From positions 86,092 to 150,091 of the forward strand of contig LUCM01001550.1 in assembly GCA_008360955.1 (NCBI GenBank): a stretch of 64,000 bases of DNA. The letters run 5' to 3'. Positions 51,019 to 60,899 of this stretch are shown here, piece by piece. Positions within the stretch are counted from its first letter, which is position 1. Every line of letters begins with the position of its first letter. The position numbers were made by a program, and so were the translations under genes. The notes beneath the pieces were generated by a model. The model saw nothing but the letters and a program-made list of their open reading frames with translations, was not told the origin of the DNA and searched no databases. The DNA is from Fasciolopsis buskii. Taxonomy: Eukaryota > Platyhelminthes > Trematoda > Plagiorchiida > Fasciolidae.

Positions 51019-51228
51019 CTCACCAGAATCGGATCTGTGACATAAGGAGTGTGCATGGAAGCTCTTCGTCGAAGAGTCCACAGAAGAACCACAACTGTGA
51101 TTCGTTGATAATTATTTGTCAGTTGGGCTGAGCAAACCTAAAACGAGGACAGAATGCCCCACAATATACATATGCATATATAGAAGCAGCAAGTAGTATC
51201 TGGATGCGTGAACAAAATTTGCCCGGGA

Positions 51229-51271
51229 GCACACGACCGGTTTCGCGGTTATTGTCGCTCGTCAGGTGTGC
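51229..51271 (-). ncRNA. Type I hammerhead ribozyme, apparently intact core
   Basis: Reading minus from 51271: stem I GCACAC; core CTGACGA (51265-51259, fits CUGANGA); stem II GCG, loop ACAATAAC, CGC; core GAAA (51244-51241); stem III CCGG; then TC with cleavage expected after C at 51235; stem I GTGTGC (51234-51229). Stem I is six perfect pairs, stem II three, and every conserved core base is present. Stem III is a self-complementary ACCGGT with no loop, so a monomer would be weak. Short-stem-III hammerheads of newt satellite and of Penelope-like elements are known to work as dimers. Function is predicted, not shown. Confidence 0.85.
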
Positions 51272-51329
51272 ATACCCGGTGCTCTCTTGTCCAAACATCT
51301 ACATACTTGTGCTAGAGAGCACCGGGTAC

Positions 51330-51372
51330 GCATAACTTACGACCGACAATAGCCGCGAAACCAGTCGTGTGC
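51330..51372 (+). ncRNA. Decayed hammerhead copy in the right arm
   Basis: The plus strand reads GCATAACTTACGACCGACAA then TAGCCGCGAAACCAGTCGTG and TGC. GAAA is kept, but the core CTGANGA is CTTACGA (the invariant G is T), stem I has a mismatch and a wobble, and stem III is disrupted (CCAGTC). It is expected to be inactive. Confidence 0.75.
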
Positions 51373-51419
51373 TCCCAGGCAAATTTTGTTCAGGCATCCA
51401 GATACTACTTGCTGCTTTT

Positions 51420-51436
51420 ATATATATATATATATA
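51420..51436. repeat. (TA)n microsatellite
   Basis: TA run abutting the right end of the inverted repeat. Confidence 0.95.
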
Positions 51437-51654
51437 ACGGTGTTACCACTTGCATTGGCACACAGCGTACTGCTCCAGTCATCCCATTGTTGGCCTTGCT
51501 GACTGTCGAACAATGCGAATCAGTCTGAAACTCACCATGTTCTCACCTGTTTTAAGGAAAAGCATGGATATACGAAAGGCTGCTCTGCCGCTCCGAATAA
51601 CACAATGAACAGAATAATACAATGGGTATCGAAAAAGACAAGTTTAAAACGCAC

Positions 51655-51787
51655 GTTCGTTGACCTCCTCGCGTAGTTTTTCCATGTACTTTCCTTCGGG
51701 AGTTAGCGGAATATCCGATGGCATTTTCGTATAGGAAATTTTCACTGGAGTTCGAGGAATAAAAGAACCATTCAAGGGGTAAACTTT
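51655..51787 (-). CDS. Exon of the tandem-unit protein
   Basis: An AG acceptor at 51788 and a GTGCGT donor bound 133 bases, phase 0 in and phase 1 out. The peptide KVYPLNGSFIPRTPVKISYT, KMPSDIPLTPEGKYMEKLRE then EVNE repeats the order strand (PVKISYTKM), loop, Leu/Met-rich amphipathic stretch, paralleling ITVTIHIDMTS and PDLFYGMEKTLSEI of 39343-39577. The next exon in phase is 49591-49773. Confidence 0.48.
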
Positions 51788-51839
51788 CTGTTCGCAGCAT
51801 CCACATTCATTCAGCATTTCACAAAACTACGGATTTGAT

Positions 51840-52295
51840 TGTGGATATACTTGGTACCGCTTGAATACAGCTAACATCATTTTGTCTAAAAGATCAATCT
51901 GAACCGTCGCATTTGTTCGCCAGTATCTTGGTGAATTTTGACAAAATGTGTTTCTTTGATGTTGTCTCCTTTTTCATAAAAGCACGTTTTCGTGAAACGG
52001 TTCACTTTTGGTGATTTTTCCCCACACAACTCCCATTCATCCAATCCTGTCGAGTGCATTAGAGATCTGATTTTTCATGGACCGGGAACATTCGTTTCAC
52101 TCTTGAGGAGGACGCGTTTAGACAAACTGATTGTGTGAACACGGCAAATACTTTGGATTCAACCATGGTAGATGCGTTCTTAGGGATGATTGAACAAATG
52201 GTCCATGATAATACTTTGGAATTCTCCCATTACAGAAGTTACACTGATGTCATCATTTTCATTGGGCAAGAACGGCTTACCCCTTTTATGATCAC
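51840..52295. other. Intron or spacer, nothing recognised
   Basis: No supported feature. Confidence 0.4.
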
Positions 52296-52471
52296 TCTTT
52301 TATCTTTTACTTCCTTTGTTAATGTAATACCAATGTACATCATTTTTCAGGAAGGAGGCCGCGCCCAGCAGAGGGCTGCCAAGTGGGGAGGTTGACCGGC
52401 GGTGGGAGGCTTCGAACCCGCGACCTTCACGTCTAAACGTCATGACCCTATCAACTTGGTCACCGCCGGCC
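52296..52471 (-). mobile_element. tRNA-derived SINE, family 1, well preserved
   Basis: Plus orientation: tail CTTTTATCTTTTACTTCC and ATGTACATCATTTTTCAGGA, body GGCCGCGCCCAGCAGAGGG, then GGTTGACCGGCGGTGGGAGG, CTTCGAACCCGCGACC (B box) and CATGACCCTATCAACTTGG, GTCACCGCCGGCC (head with A box). It is the best reference copy in the window. Confidence 0.93.
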
Positions 52472-53189
52472 TGAACTCTGAATTCTATCCATCCCAAAGC
52501 CTTTGTTACTCGTGAGGAGGAAAAAAAATCCATTAGCTTCTTTTAGTATTTTGGTTAACTGACGTCCCGATGGAATGGAGTAACGCAACATCTACCTTAA
52601 AGTCAATTGGGTGGGACCTTGCTCACAGTTCTCCGGTTTCGTATCATTGGCACCTATGTGCGGATTAGTACGAATTCAGTTCTACAAAGTGCAAAACATA
52701 TTCACCCAAGATCAAGTAGAAAAAGAAGAAGAGTTCATAAGGCGCATATTGAGGGCCAATGTTTGTTCGGGAAATTTCATTAAACACCATTGGATGCAGA
52801 AGAAGCCGACTACTGGAGAAAAACGGATGAAGTTTCATTTTCTAGCAAAAGTAATAGAAAACTTAAGTCGGTCATCAGATATACGTTTCCACCAGTACAA
52901 ATACGCCTAATACACAATCAAAATTTTAAGCTTCCAGAATCACTCAAGCAATCTTGTCGTTTCTAATGTCTGATACGTTACCTATCAGTTCACTTGCAGT
53001 TACGTTACCTTATACATTGGCAGAAAGGATGGCTGCTTGACCGAAAGAATGTCAGAGCAAATACCAAAACGCCTATCAAAATCAATGACGCAGTCCCATG
53101 TGAATTCGATAATTGAAGCAAAATCTACGACCTCTTCTATCGCGAATGACCAGTTCGCATCGGACCAAAAAGTTGACGTAACCCACTGG

Positions 53190-53260
53190 AATCTCATACC
53201 TGAACAGCGGGAATAACCACGAACCCGGTCTTGTGCTTCCGAGGAATTTTTGTTTAACCC
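53190..53260 (+). repeat. Decayed copy of the hammerhead-bearing repeat
   Basis: The plus strand reads ACCTGAACAGCGGGAATAAC, CACGAACCCGGTCTTGTGC then TTCCGAGGAATTTTTGTTT. This matches CTGACGAGCGACAATAACCG, CGAAACCGGTCGTGTGCTC and GGGCAAATTTTGTTCA of the left arm's minus strand. Two core changes (CTGAACA, GAAC) should abolish cleavage. A minus-strand frame to its left (53000-53200, ending in a GTAACG donor) has weak coding character and is left uncalled. Confidence 0.7.
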
Positions 53261-53269
53261 ACCCATATG

Positions 53270-55374
53270 CAAAAAACATCCTATTGACTTAACCCAAATT
53301 TTCAAACCACTAGTGGGCAATACCAACCCAGTCTATTGGTATTTATTGAGGTCATGTTTATTAGCCTGCAGCAGCCAGCCGTTTGCAAACTGAAAAGGTT
53401 TGACCCTGAGTATTCGCCTACTTTGGGATTTACCCACACGAATTTCTTTCGACTGTCACTTCAATTTATCGGTATCTGCATATCCGAAGTTTTCTATCCC
53501 GTTCAGTCCACCGTATTCTTAACAATCTAGTGCGTACAAATTGTAGTGTTCCGCGTTCACGATTGAGAAGAGTAAATGAATCACTTGAATCGCGTGACAC
53601 AAGCCTTCTTTCTATCCGCACAACTTCAACTTTTTATTTGTATTCTGGCCCAGAGCTTATTTGCTGAAGTGATTAATGTGCAAGATTGCATTAAGAAATA
53701 AATCGGCAAACTATTTGAGGAAACTTGATTCGCAAAATGTAAACCCGGGAAATATACGCGGATTAACCAGCTCGTTTTTAGTAATTCTTACTCATATCAT
53801 TACACTGCAAAGTATTGACAGAAGGTTTAAGTAGATAAACTATTCACAAAATGGATGGAAAATGAACTATTGGTGATCAATGCATAACCCCAAAACGGAT
53901 GAACGTATTTCGTCAATCGCTCGCTGGTATGGAGTTTGCTTTGGGATAAAGAGTACGGCAGGGAAGTTGAAGATAGACAAAGCATGTGTACATCGTTTTT
54001 GAACGCAGAATTTTGGGTTGTGAAGATGGTTTGCAACAGTTTTCTCTGTGATTATTCATTCAACTGCATCTGTGGCCCAACACCGATAAATCACACTACC
54101 AAGCACCTGTAGGGACGCAGGTGTAGCCATCATCTGACAAGGGCGAGCACTGGAACAGTTAAGTCTGTCAATAGAGCTTTGGATTCACACCCAGATCTTT
54201 GTGTTTGGAGAGGCCAACAGCCTAGGTTGACAGTATCATATCTTAGGTTCAATGGAAGCTGTCGCTACTCACGTACGCGGTCCTCCAGTTTCGTTCGGCA
54301 AACTATTTGCGGTCACTTTTCAGCTTCGCCGACGCGTCCACCCCGCAGCACAACGGAAACACTAGACCAGACTGCAATGGAGATGAAATACGTCATTTAG
54401 TTGTCAGGTTGTTCACGGAACATCACCAACTCATTTCTGGCCCATATTTGTATCTCCAGAGTCTAGTCTGTCAAAACTCTCCTAATTTATTTCGGAATTA
54501 TTGCATCAGTTCAAATCGCTGGGAAGGAGCTTGTCCGCCTACTTGTGTTCTCTATGGATGAATAAGTTAGTGGGGCAACTGGTAACGGAAATTGACTTTT
54601 CTCTCTTCCTCGGAGACGTGCACTCAAATGTGTAACTTATTTTACACTCACTGAAATGATCTCTTCTAATATGAACATCCAGATTGACAGAATGCATCGC
54701 TTATGTGTTTACTTCTGTTTTCTGCTGTGCAGACTCTCTCCGCATGGTCTCCGTGGTTAGTGACTCGTGTTTTTGCTTGCTTCAAGTTGACCCTAAGTTC
54801 GCTAAGCCCAGCGGCAGTTTTCATCTTACCTAATTAGTTAAGATTGCTAGAAGTTGTTGGCTGAAGTTATTCACGCCCACGATATCACAGACTTTTATGT
54901 AATTCCAACCGGGGTGAATTGTCACATGAGCAATAAGCTTTCCGATTGCATCAAACAAAATTCAGTCGGCTGATGGTGAGGTGCATGTGTAGACCTATTT
55001 CGATCAGACAAGATGAGTTTCGAAGACGAATACTGGCGGCTTTTGTTGTATTCGGGATGTCACATACGACTGGAAAGACAGCCTGCCCTCAAACCCCCAA
55101 GTAAGGACATGTAAGCTTTTCACTGGGCTGGCCTCGGTTGGGGTGTGAAAGAACCGTTTCCGATACCTCATCTTAGCCACGATGACTGTCGATACCTTTT
55201 GAAATGTGGTATTTGGCTCCAGGAACGAATAAGGCAGTGAACAATTGAAAGGCCGCAAAATAAGCCACTCTGTTCTTCAGTCATGAATACACCGGTAACT
55301 TGGAAGTGAATACAACTTTCCGTTAGAAAATCTATGTGGTTAAGCTTATGCTCAGTTTGTCTGTCTCCTTCCAG
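53270..55374. other. No supported gene
   Basis: Plus frames at 54179-54561 and others lack motifs and splice borders. Nothing else could be recognised. Confidence 0.35.
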
Positions 55375-55504
55375 TGGAACAGGAAAACGGACTTGCTTCT
55401 TTCTAGCTTTCACAATTCCGGAATTCTCGCATCTCTTTATCAATATCTGACAAAATTATCACTTGGAATGCCTGTTCTGGTTCAAGTGGCATCCGTCGGT
55501 ACAG
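55375..55504 (+). CDS. Possible plus-strand exon
   Basis: A strong acceptor (TTTGTCTGTCTCCTTCCAG) and a GTAATT donor bound 130 bases. The frame is WNRKTDLLLSSFHNSGILAS, LYQYLTKLSLGMPVLVQVAS then VGT; it needs incoming phase 0 and leaves in phase 1. It would join in phase with the plus-strand segment at 60581-60894. No homologue is recognised and no other plus-strand partner was found. Confidence 0.35.
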
Positions 55505-56059
55505 GTAATTCAGTCTCAACAACAAAGACCGATTCATCGTGCAAACCTTTGCCAAATTAGACGCAAAGATTACTACCCCAATATTGACAACTCTTCTACC
55601 GTGGTCTATCCATCTTCGCCTATTCCGTGTGTGTCATTTGTAATCAGATAGAAAACTATTTGCCAGTCGATACAACCCAACTCCGGGTTATTAATCAATG
55701 GAGCCTCTCAACTTCAGTGCTACCACGCCGGTTCATTTTTATTCAGTTCACATTTGTTCTGTCAATTAGTCAGTAATATCGGCTGATTTCGAATAAATTT
55801 GAAGTTCGTGCAAAATGTTTTGCACCGTGGTGCTCGTCAGACTTTTGATTAGTACATATGTTGCCTATCTGAGGCCAAAATCCTCTGATGCCTATTTAAA
55901 ATGACATGTTCCTTTCAAGTTTTAGGATATAAAAAGTGATTCTTTAAAGGATTCTCCACGAGGTATCAAAATCTTATGTGCCAGCGAAAACCACCGAGGT
56001 ACACGGTACAGATTTTACCCTTGTTAATAATTATATGCAGTTCATACCCGCCTTGCCGC

Positions 56060-56190
56060 AGCTGAGGCGCAAACACGAGACGAAGGCCTGTGATTCGAAC
56101 ACCTTAGAATTTACGCTATCCGGGTTCGCGTCCCAGGTCAAGCCCGCCGTATATGCACCGCCGACGGTTCCCAGCTAGGATGAAGCAGAT
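56060..56190 (+). mobile_element. tRNA-like repeat, SINE family 2 (candidate)
   Basis: GGCCTGTGATTCGAACACC and CTATCCGGGTTCGCGTCCCAG, with a B-box-like core, are followed by GACGGTTCCCAGCTAGGATG and AAGCAG. It resembles 31655-31790 around the B box and at the 3' AAGCAG. Confidence 0.42.
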
Positions 56191-56256
56191 CTACCGTGTG
56201 CTTCCCGAGTTTTCGAAATTATCTAGAAACTGGTATACCTATTTGCGGCATGCTTT

Positions 56257-56417
56257 TGTCTTTTATCCTTTACTTCTTTTATTATTGAAATAACAGGAAG
56301 AGGGTCGCGGCCAGCAGAGGATTACCAATTGGGGAAGTTGACCGGCGGTGGGAGGATTCGATCTCGCGACCTTCATGTCTGAATGCCAAGACCTTATCTA
56401 CTTGGCCATCGCCGGCC
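56257..56417 (-). mobile_element. tRNA-derived SINE, family 1
   Basis: Plus orientation: tail CTTTTATCCTTTACTTC and TTATTATTGAAATAACAGG, body GGTCGCGGCCAGCAGAGG, then GTTGACCGGCGGTGGGAGG, ATTCGATCTCGCGACC (B box with changes) and CTTATCTACTTGGCCATCGC (A box). Confidence 0.9.
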
Positions 56418-56847
56418 ACATTCTACTGTTTGGTTTTGTTTCTTCAATTAAAACATCATTTTATGGCGGTTGTTTTGATCCCAGGCCTATTCCGCACCCA
56501 GTTGTTATCAAACTTTAGAAACGGTCACTGCACTACTCGAAATCACGATGCAGCTGTTTCTTTTAAATTTCACACGGGATTCTAGCATTCTATTGAATGA
56601 ATTTCAAAGAGATGTTCCCGGGAGACTGACCGATGCGAAAGCCTAAGGAATGGTTGCAAAAAGTTAGGTGCAAATCTCTAAATGAAAGAATAACCTCGAA
56701 TAGATTAAAAGATGCAATATGAACATAACTGAAGCTCGTTGATAGGATGAATTGCTCAAGTGTCCCCAAATAGCCAACTAAACTTTGTGATAATCGAAAA
56801 TTGATGATTCTTCGAACGTATCTAGCTCCAGGAAAGGTGTAACTTAC

Positions 56848-56934
56848 CATGGGTAAATGTCCTTCTTTTTGATTGAACAGGTGTGAGAGTTGTTCTAACA
56901 ATTGGAGCTTTTGATGTCGGTTCCTGGGTGATTT
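56848..56934 (-). CDS. Candidate exon, frame uncertain
   Basis: Acceptor TTTGCTTTTCCCATTCATAG and donor GTAAGT are both strong and bound 87 bases. Two frames are open. Phase 0 gives KSPRNRHQKLQLLEQLSHLF. Phase 1 gives ITQEPTSKAPIVRTTLTPVQ, which would follow the exon at 57399-57520 with a Glu codon at the junction. The splice borders are convincing; the frame is not settled. Confidence 0.45.
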
Positions 56935-57398
56935 CTATGAATGGGAAAAGCAAAAGAAACTGGTTCGAAATGATATTGATCATGATATCGCTCACAGTTC
57001 CTGTGGCTTGTATTTCCAATTGGGTATGAATTAAATTCATCGAAAATTCACCCGAGGATTCCGTGTCTGGTTCAGTCGGATCACGTTACAAATTATTCGC
57101 GTCAACAAATAACACCCGTCTCGACGTGCACTTGGCATTTTTATTGCACCCTAAGAACACATGCACATGTAAGTGTCCCATTTCAGTCAAATGGTATAGT
57201 TAAAAACTGTCAAAATGGTTGCATTTATCACCTTTCAATGGGAAAGAAAAAAACGAGCTGATCAAGTGCGTGATTTGCCCTCAGCAAGCCGTCTGGAATT
57301 TGATCCAGTTTGTCATGATGCTCGCACGATATGGGACAATGAAGTTCCCAATAGATATCGAATCTAGTCAGGATTCTGTTAAGATTTGAGGAGATCAC

Positions 57399-57520
57399 CT
57401 TGAGTGATCAGTGTGTTCAGGATGTGAGGAGGCAGTGTCGCATGCGGACAGGTGTCAATCACAATAATATTCACATTTAGTTTAATAGAATAAAAGATTC
57501 TGCGCTTGTCACTAACAGAC
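57399..57520 (-). CDS. Candidate exon of the tandem-unit protein
   Basis: An AG acceptor (CGCACCGAG) after a T/C-rich tract and a GTGATC donor bound 122 bases; only one frame is open. The peptide VSDKRRIFYSIKLNVNIIVI then DTCPHATLPPHILNTLITQ has the strand (LNVNIIVID) and the following amphipathic stretch of the unit. It leaves in phase 1. This is the most upstream minus-strand segment of this kind that I could find. Confidence 0.42.
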
Positions 57521-57539
57521 CTCGGTGCGAGAAAACGAA

Positions 57540-60500
57540 GGATTGAAGAAACACAAATGGTGCGCAAAAGTGCAGATAACGACTTATTTAAACTTGCTTT
57601 GCTGAAACGCTATGCACGGAAATAACAATCCTCGAAGATTCTTTACTCAGGTGGAAACGTGAGATGTCCAATGCAGGATTTTACCAAATATAACCCGTGC
57701 ATATTTCACAGATTCAATGCTGATGACTGTTTCTTAGTTGATCAACGACGGTTCGGGCAGGTAGGCAAACCGAATGACAAAGAGAGAACAGAGATTCTAA
57801 ACATTTAGATGTGTTTATGTCTAAAGCGGCTTGTATAGAAAAATCGCAGATAGGGGATGAATTTTTGAATAAACTTCGAACGTCATCAATGCTGAAAATG
57901 GATTAATAGAGAGAATTGTCAAGAGCACACTTGAATCAGTTTGAAGATGATCTTGTTAGTAAGTCACGAATGTGCTCAGAGAAAATATATGGAGACAGAA
58001 CAATACCTAGAAGCACATCTGGGTTGCTAACCAACGGTTTGAACGGTCTATCACTCAGTCCTATGAACTGGGTTTTGGTTGGTAAGGTAACCAGACAGCC
58101 ATGCTACTAACGGGATGGGACAGTCGGATGTTTCTAGGGTGCAAAATGCGATAGACCGTGTGACATGATCACTTGAAGAGAACTAGTCTAAAAATGTGTA
58201 GCCTACGGATTTCATTGTTGCGTCTAAGCACCTAAAATATGATGAATAAGAGAGGCATCAGCATACAAAGTGAATATGTCAGAATGATAAGCCACCGGCG
58301 GGGGAAAACCTCGGGAGGATCCATAAACGAACACGGGCGTTTGGGCACAACACGCTTTGTTAGTTTGGCATGGAAATATGTTGGGGCGATAAGGTGAAGG
58401 CATTTGGCTAAGGGAGTAGAATTACTAGATCATGGGATCGGACCATGAGTGATGAGTCTCGGTAGTAGAGGGTGGACAATAATCTGAATGTTGTGTTGAT
58501 TGAAGAAGTAAATGCCTCAGTCGGACACAGTACCGTGTCAGGACCTACTCCTGTGGTAATTTTCGTGGTGTGGAGAATGATAAACACCTCTCTCCTATAA
58601 CAGTGTAACTGGCATATCATCACCCCGAACAAATTTGACTAGCTTATAATTAGAAGAATTGACCGAAGTGTGATTAACTCGGTCATTATCCGCAAAATGT
58701 TTCATTTGAATTCCAAAAGATGTGCATAAATTACTAAGCCGAATAGTCAGATGCCAATCCCCATAATAACTTCAAACATTCTATGGCGTGAGCTGAAGAC
58801 GGGGACAGTTCACCTGGTCTACTAGTCTGTTTATTCTTGAATTTCTATTTCTTTCCCGTCAGTTGAACTTCGTATTTTGCACTTAAGATGATGATAAACG
58901 AGACGATTTGGGGCAGGAAATGATGCTCGTAAACTCTTATGGATCATATTAATAGGTATCAAACAAAAATTGGATTTTGACGAAATGTTGTACTTGATTC
59001 TTAAAAAAACCTATCGTATTTCGAATCGTGTGACAAAATCCGATCTGGACTTGACATACCTTTATATTGATTTGTGTCCGTTCTATCTCATCTGATTATA
59101 GATATGCCCTGAGTGGTGCCTGATTTATAAAACTGAGGTGAATACAATCTTCTCATGATGTTCAGTTTTACAGAGATTTTCCATCCATGCCGATTGACGT
59201 GAGACATACACATCACTTCCTGACGTGTTTGAAGATAAAGAAAGTTTGCGAATTTCGCGGGGTATTTCGTTGCACATCCTTAATACAAGTTATTCGCGCA
59301 TTTAGCTGGGGCGCTGTAGTCTGCAGACACATGAGCCGATGTCAAGACTCTAGCCTCCTTGGGTTTTGGGCGATAATTCACTTGCTTGCTGAGCAGCTGC
59401 AAATAATACTCAATTATGATCAGGACGTTAAACACTGGGGTACACCAGGATGTTCTGAAGTAGTTGAATGGAACTGGTTACCATCATGTATTGCAAAATT
59501 TAGCCATTCTTGTTGACTTTGTAATAAGCCAGTTACATTCCCTCTACCCCTTCCCAAGTCAAATAATTTCATGCGATTATCAACCTTGTCATCTGTCAAC
59601 ACAAATCTTGTTTGCCCTTATTTATTTTCTTTAGGCCACTATAGGTCGAAATGGTCGCATCGTTCGACAGACCCGTGATTAATAATCCGCAAAAGACCTA
59701 GAGTTTCGGCGGCGCACAAACGACATCATAGAATTTCATTTCCATGCACTAGACTTAGTGCTTCTGGATAACAGTACAAAACAATTGCAAATGGCGACTT
59801 TGTTCAGGTACGAATTTAGTGGGTACATGCTGTCAGTAGCACACACTCATAGAAAAAACGATGCAATATCATTACAGCAGAGAATTCATTTCACAATATC
59901 GTATGGTTTGAAGCAATTCACAGACATAAATGCAGTGGAAAAGATGGACGGTGCTAATACAAATTAAATAAAAAAGGTCAGACAAGATAAATGCGACAGC
60001 TCAAACAATTTGATTTTGTCGTAGCAACAGGGTATCGGTCACCGATAATCTCCCAGAAGCATAGCAAATTTCATTTGTTATACTAGTGATTGCGATATCC
60101 ACAAATCAATGACATACAACAATAGGTGCACATTTCTCAAATCTGTGCAAACATTCTTCTCTTTTTTCCCATTCACGTGTTTGCAAACTCTGCGAAATCC
60201 AAGTAAACATATGACTGAAAATTCCGCGTTGCCAAGCATCATTTCTTTCAATATCGGAAAATCACTCGTAGTAGGCCGAGATTTGTCAACCTGAAAATCG
60301 CCTCGGTGCGAGCACGTCTAGTTCACTTGCAAACGAATGTCCTGATTGATATGGTCGGGTTTTTATACTGAATGAAATTTGCTCACAAAATTGAATCTGT
60401 AAATCTCTAATTATAACGTGGAGTGCGTCGATTTCGAGACAAGCAATTGCCGTTTGCGAATAGTTATTTGCTTTACGAAGCTATGCAAATTCTTGATCAA

Positions 60501-60580
60501 TATTTTTGATTTTCCAATGTTTCCTTTCTGAACGGTGAGTTTAATCCCGTTCTTTCAAGTTCATTTGTTTTGCAACAAAG
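57540..60580. other. No supported gene
   Basis: Short frames only. If the minus-strand gene starts further upstream, its 5' exons were not recognised here. Confidence 0.35.
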
Positions 60581-60894
60581 TCAATTCTTTGGATCTTCGT
60601 CTCGATTCGTCTGCAGCGGGATTGTCAAAAGAAAACGCCCACCAAAATCAAACCGAAATTCATCCCACATGGCGAGCATCAAGTTCCTCAGAACCACAGA
60701 GACGGATGCAAAGCAAACCGTCAAGGCAATCTAGCGACATCCTTGTGCATGTTCCCGATCAGTTAGAACGAAGTGGTCTCCGAACGTTCTACATATCTGT
60801 ATATGCTTATCAGTTGTGGTCGGCATTTGTGAAAAGAACAACCAAACGCGAGTATCCAATAGTCCTTCCTCGTTCACCATCATTTTCGTGGCAA
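60581..60894 (+). CDS. Possible plus-strand exon, Ser-rich
   Basis: An AG acceptor after a T-rich tract and a GTTAGT donor bound 314 bases, phase 1 in and phase 0 out. The peptide starts NSLDLRLDSSAAGLSKENAH with a polar Ser/Gln-rich part, then SDILVHVPDQLERSGLRTFY and ISVYAYQLWSAFVKR. It has the look of a disordered linker before a folded segment. No family is recognised. The opposite strand is also open here, so the strand is not certain. Confidence 0.33.
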
Positions 60895-60899
60895 GTTAG

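Larger units (their letters stand above)
51183..51418. repeat. Inverted repeat with ~105-bp arms, TA-flanked
   Basis: The left arm (51183-51287, starting GAAGCAGCAAGTAGTATCTG and ending CCCGGTGCTCTCT) pairs with the right arm (51314-51418), with a spacer of about 26 bases. I count about ten differences in 105 positions by eye. The outer ends run into TATATA on both sides (51175-51182 and 51417-51436). The arms carry hammerhead motifs, one intact and one decayed, in opposite orientation. Two facing copies of one repeat, such as terminal parts of a Penelope-like element, would give this structure. Confidence 0.95.

Noticed and set aside
57399..57520. Similarity of NVNIIVIDTC and LLVIIDV to TFIIH p34/VWA strands
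   Set aside because: The order of the segments on the strand is the reverse of that family, and the likeness is only a generic beta-strand pattern.
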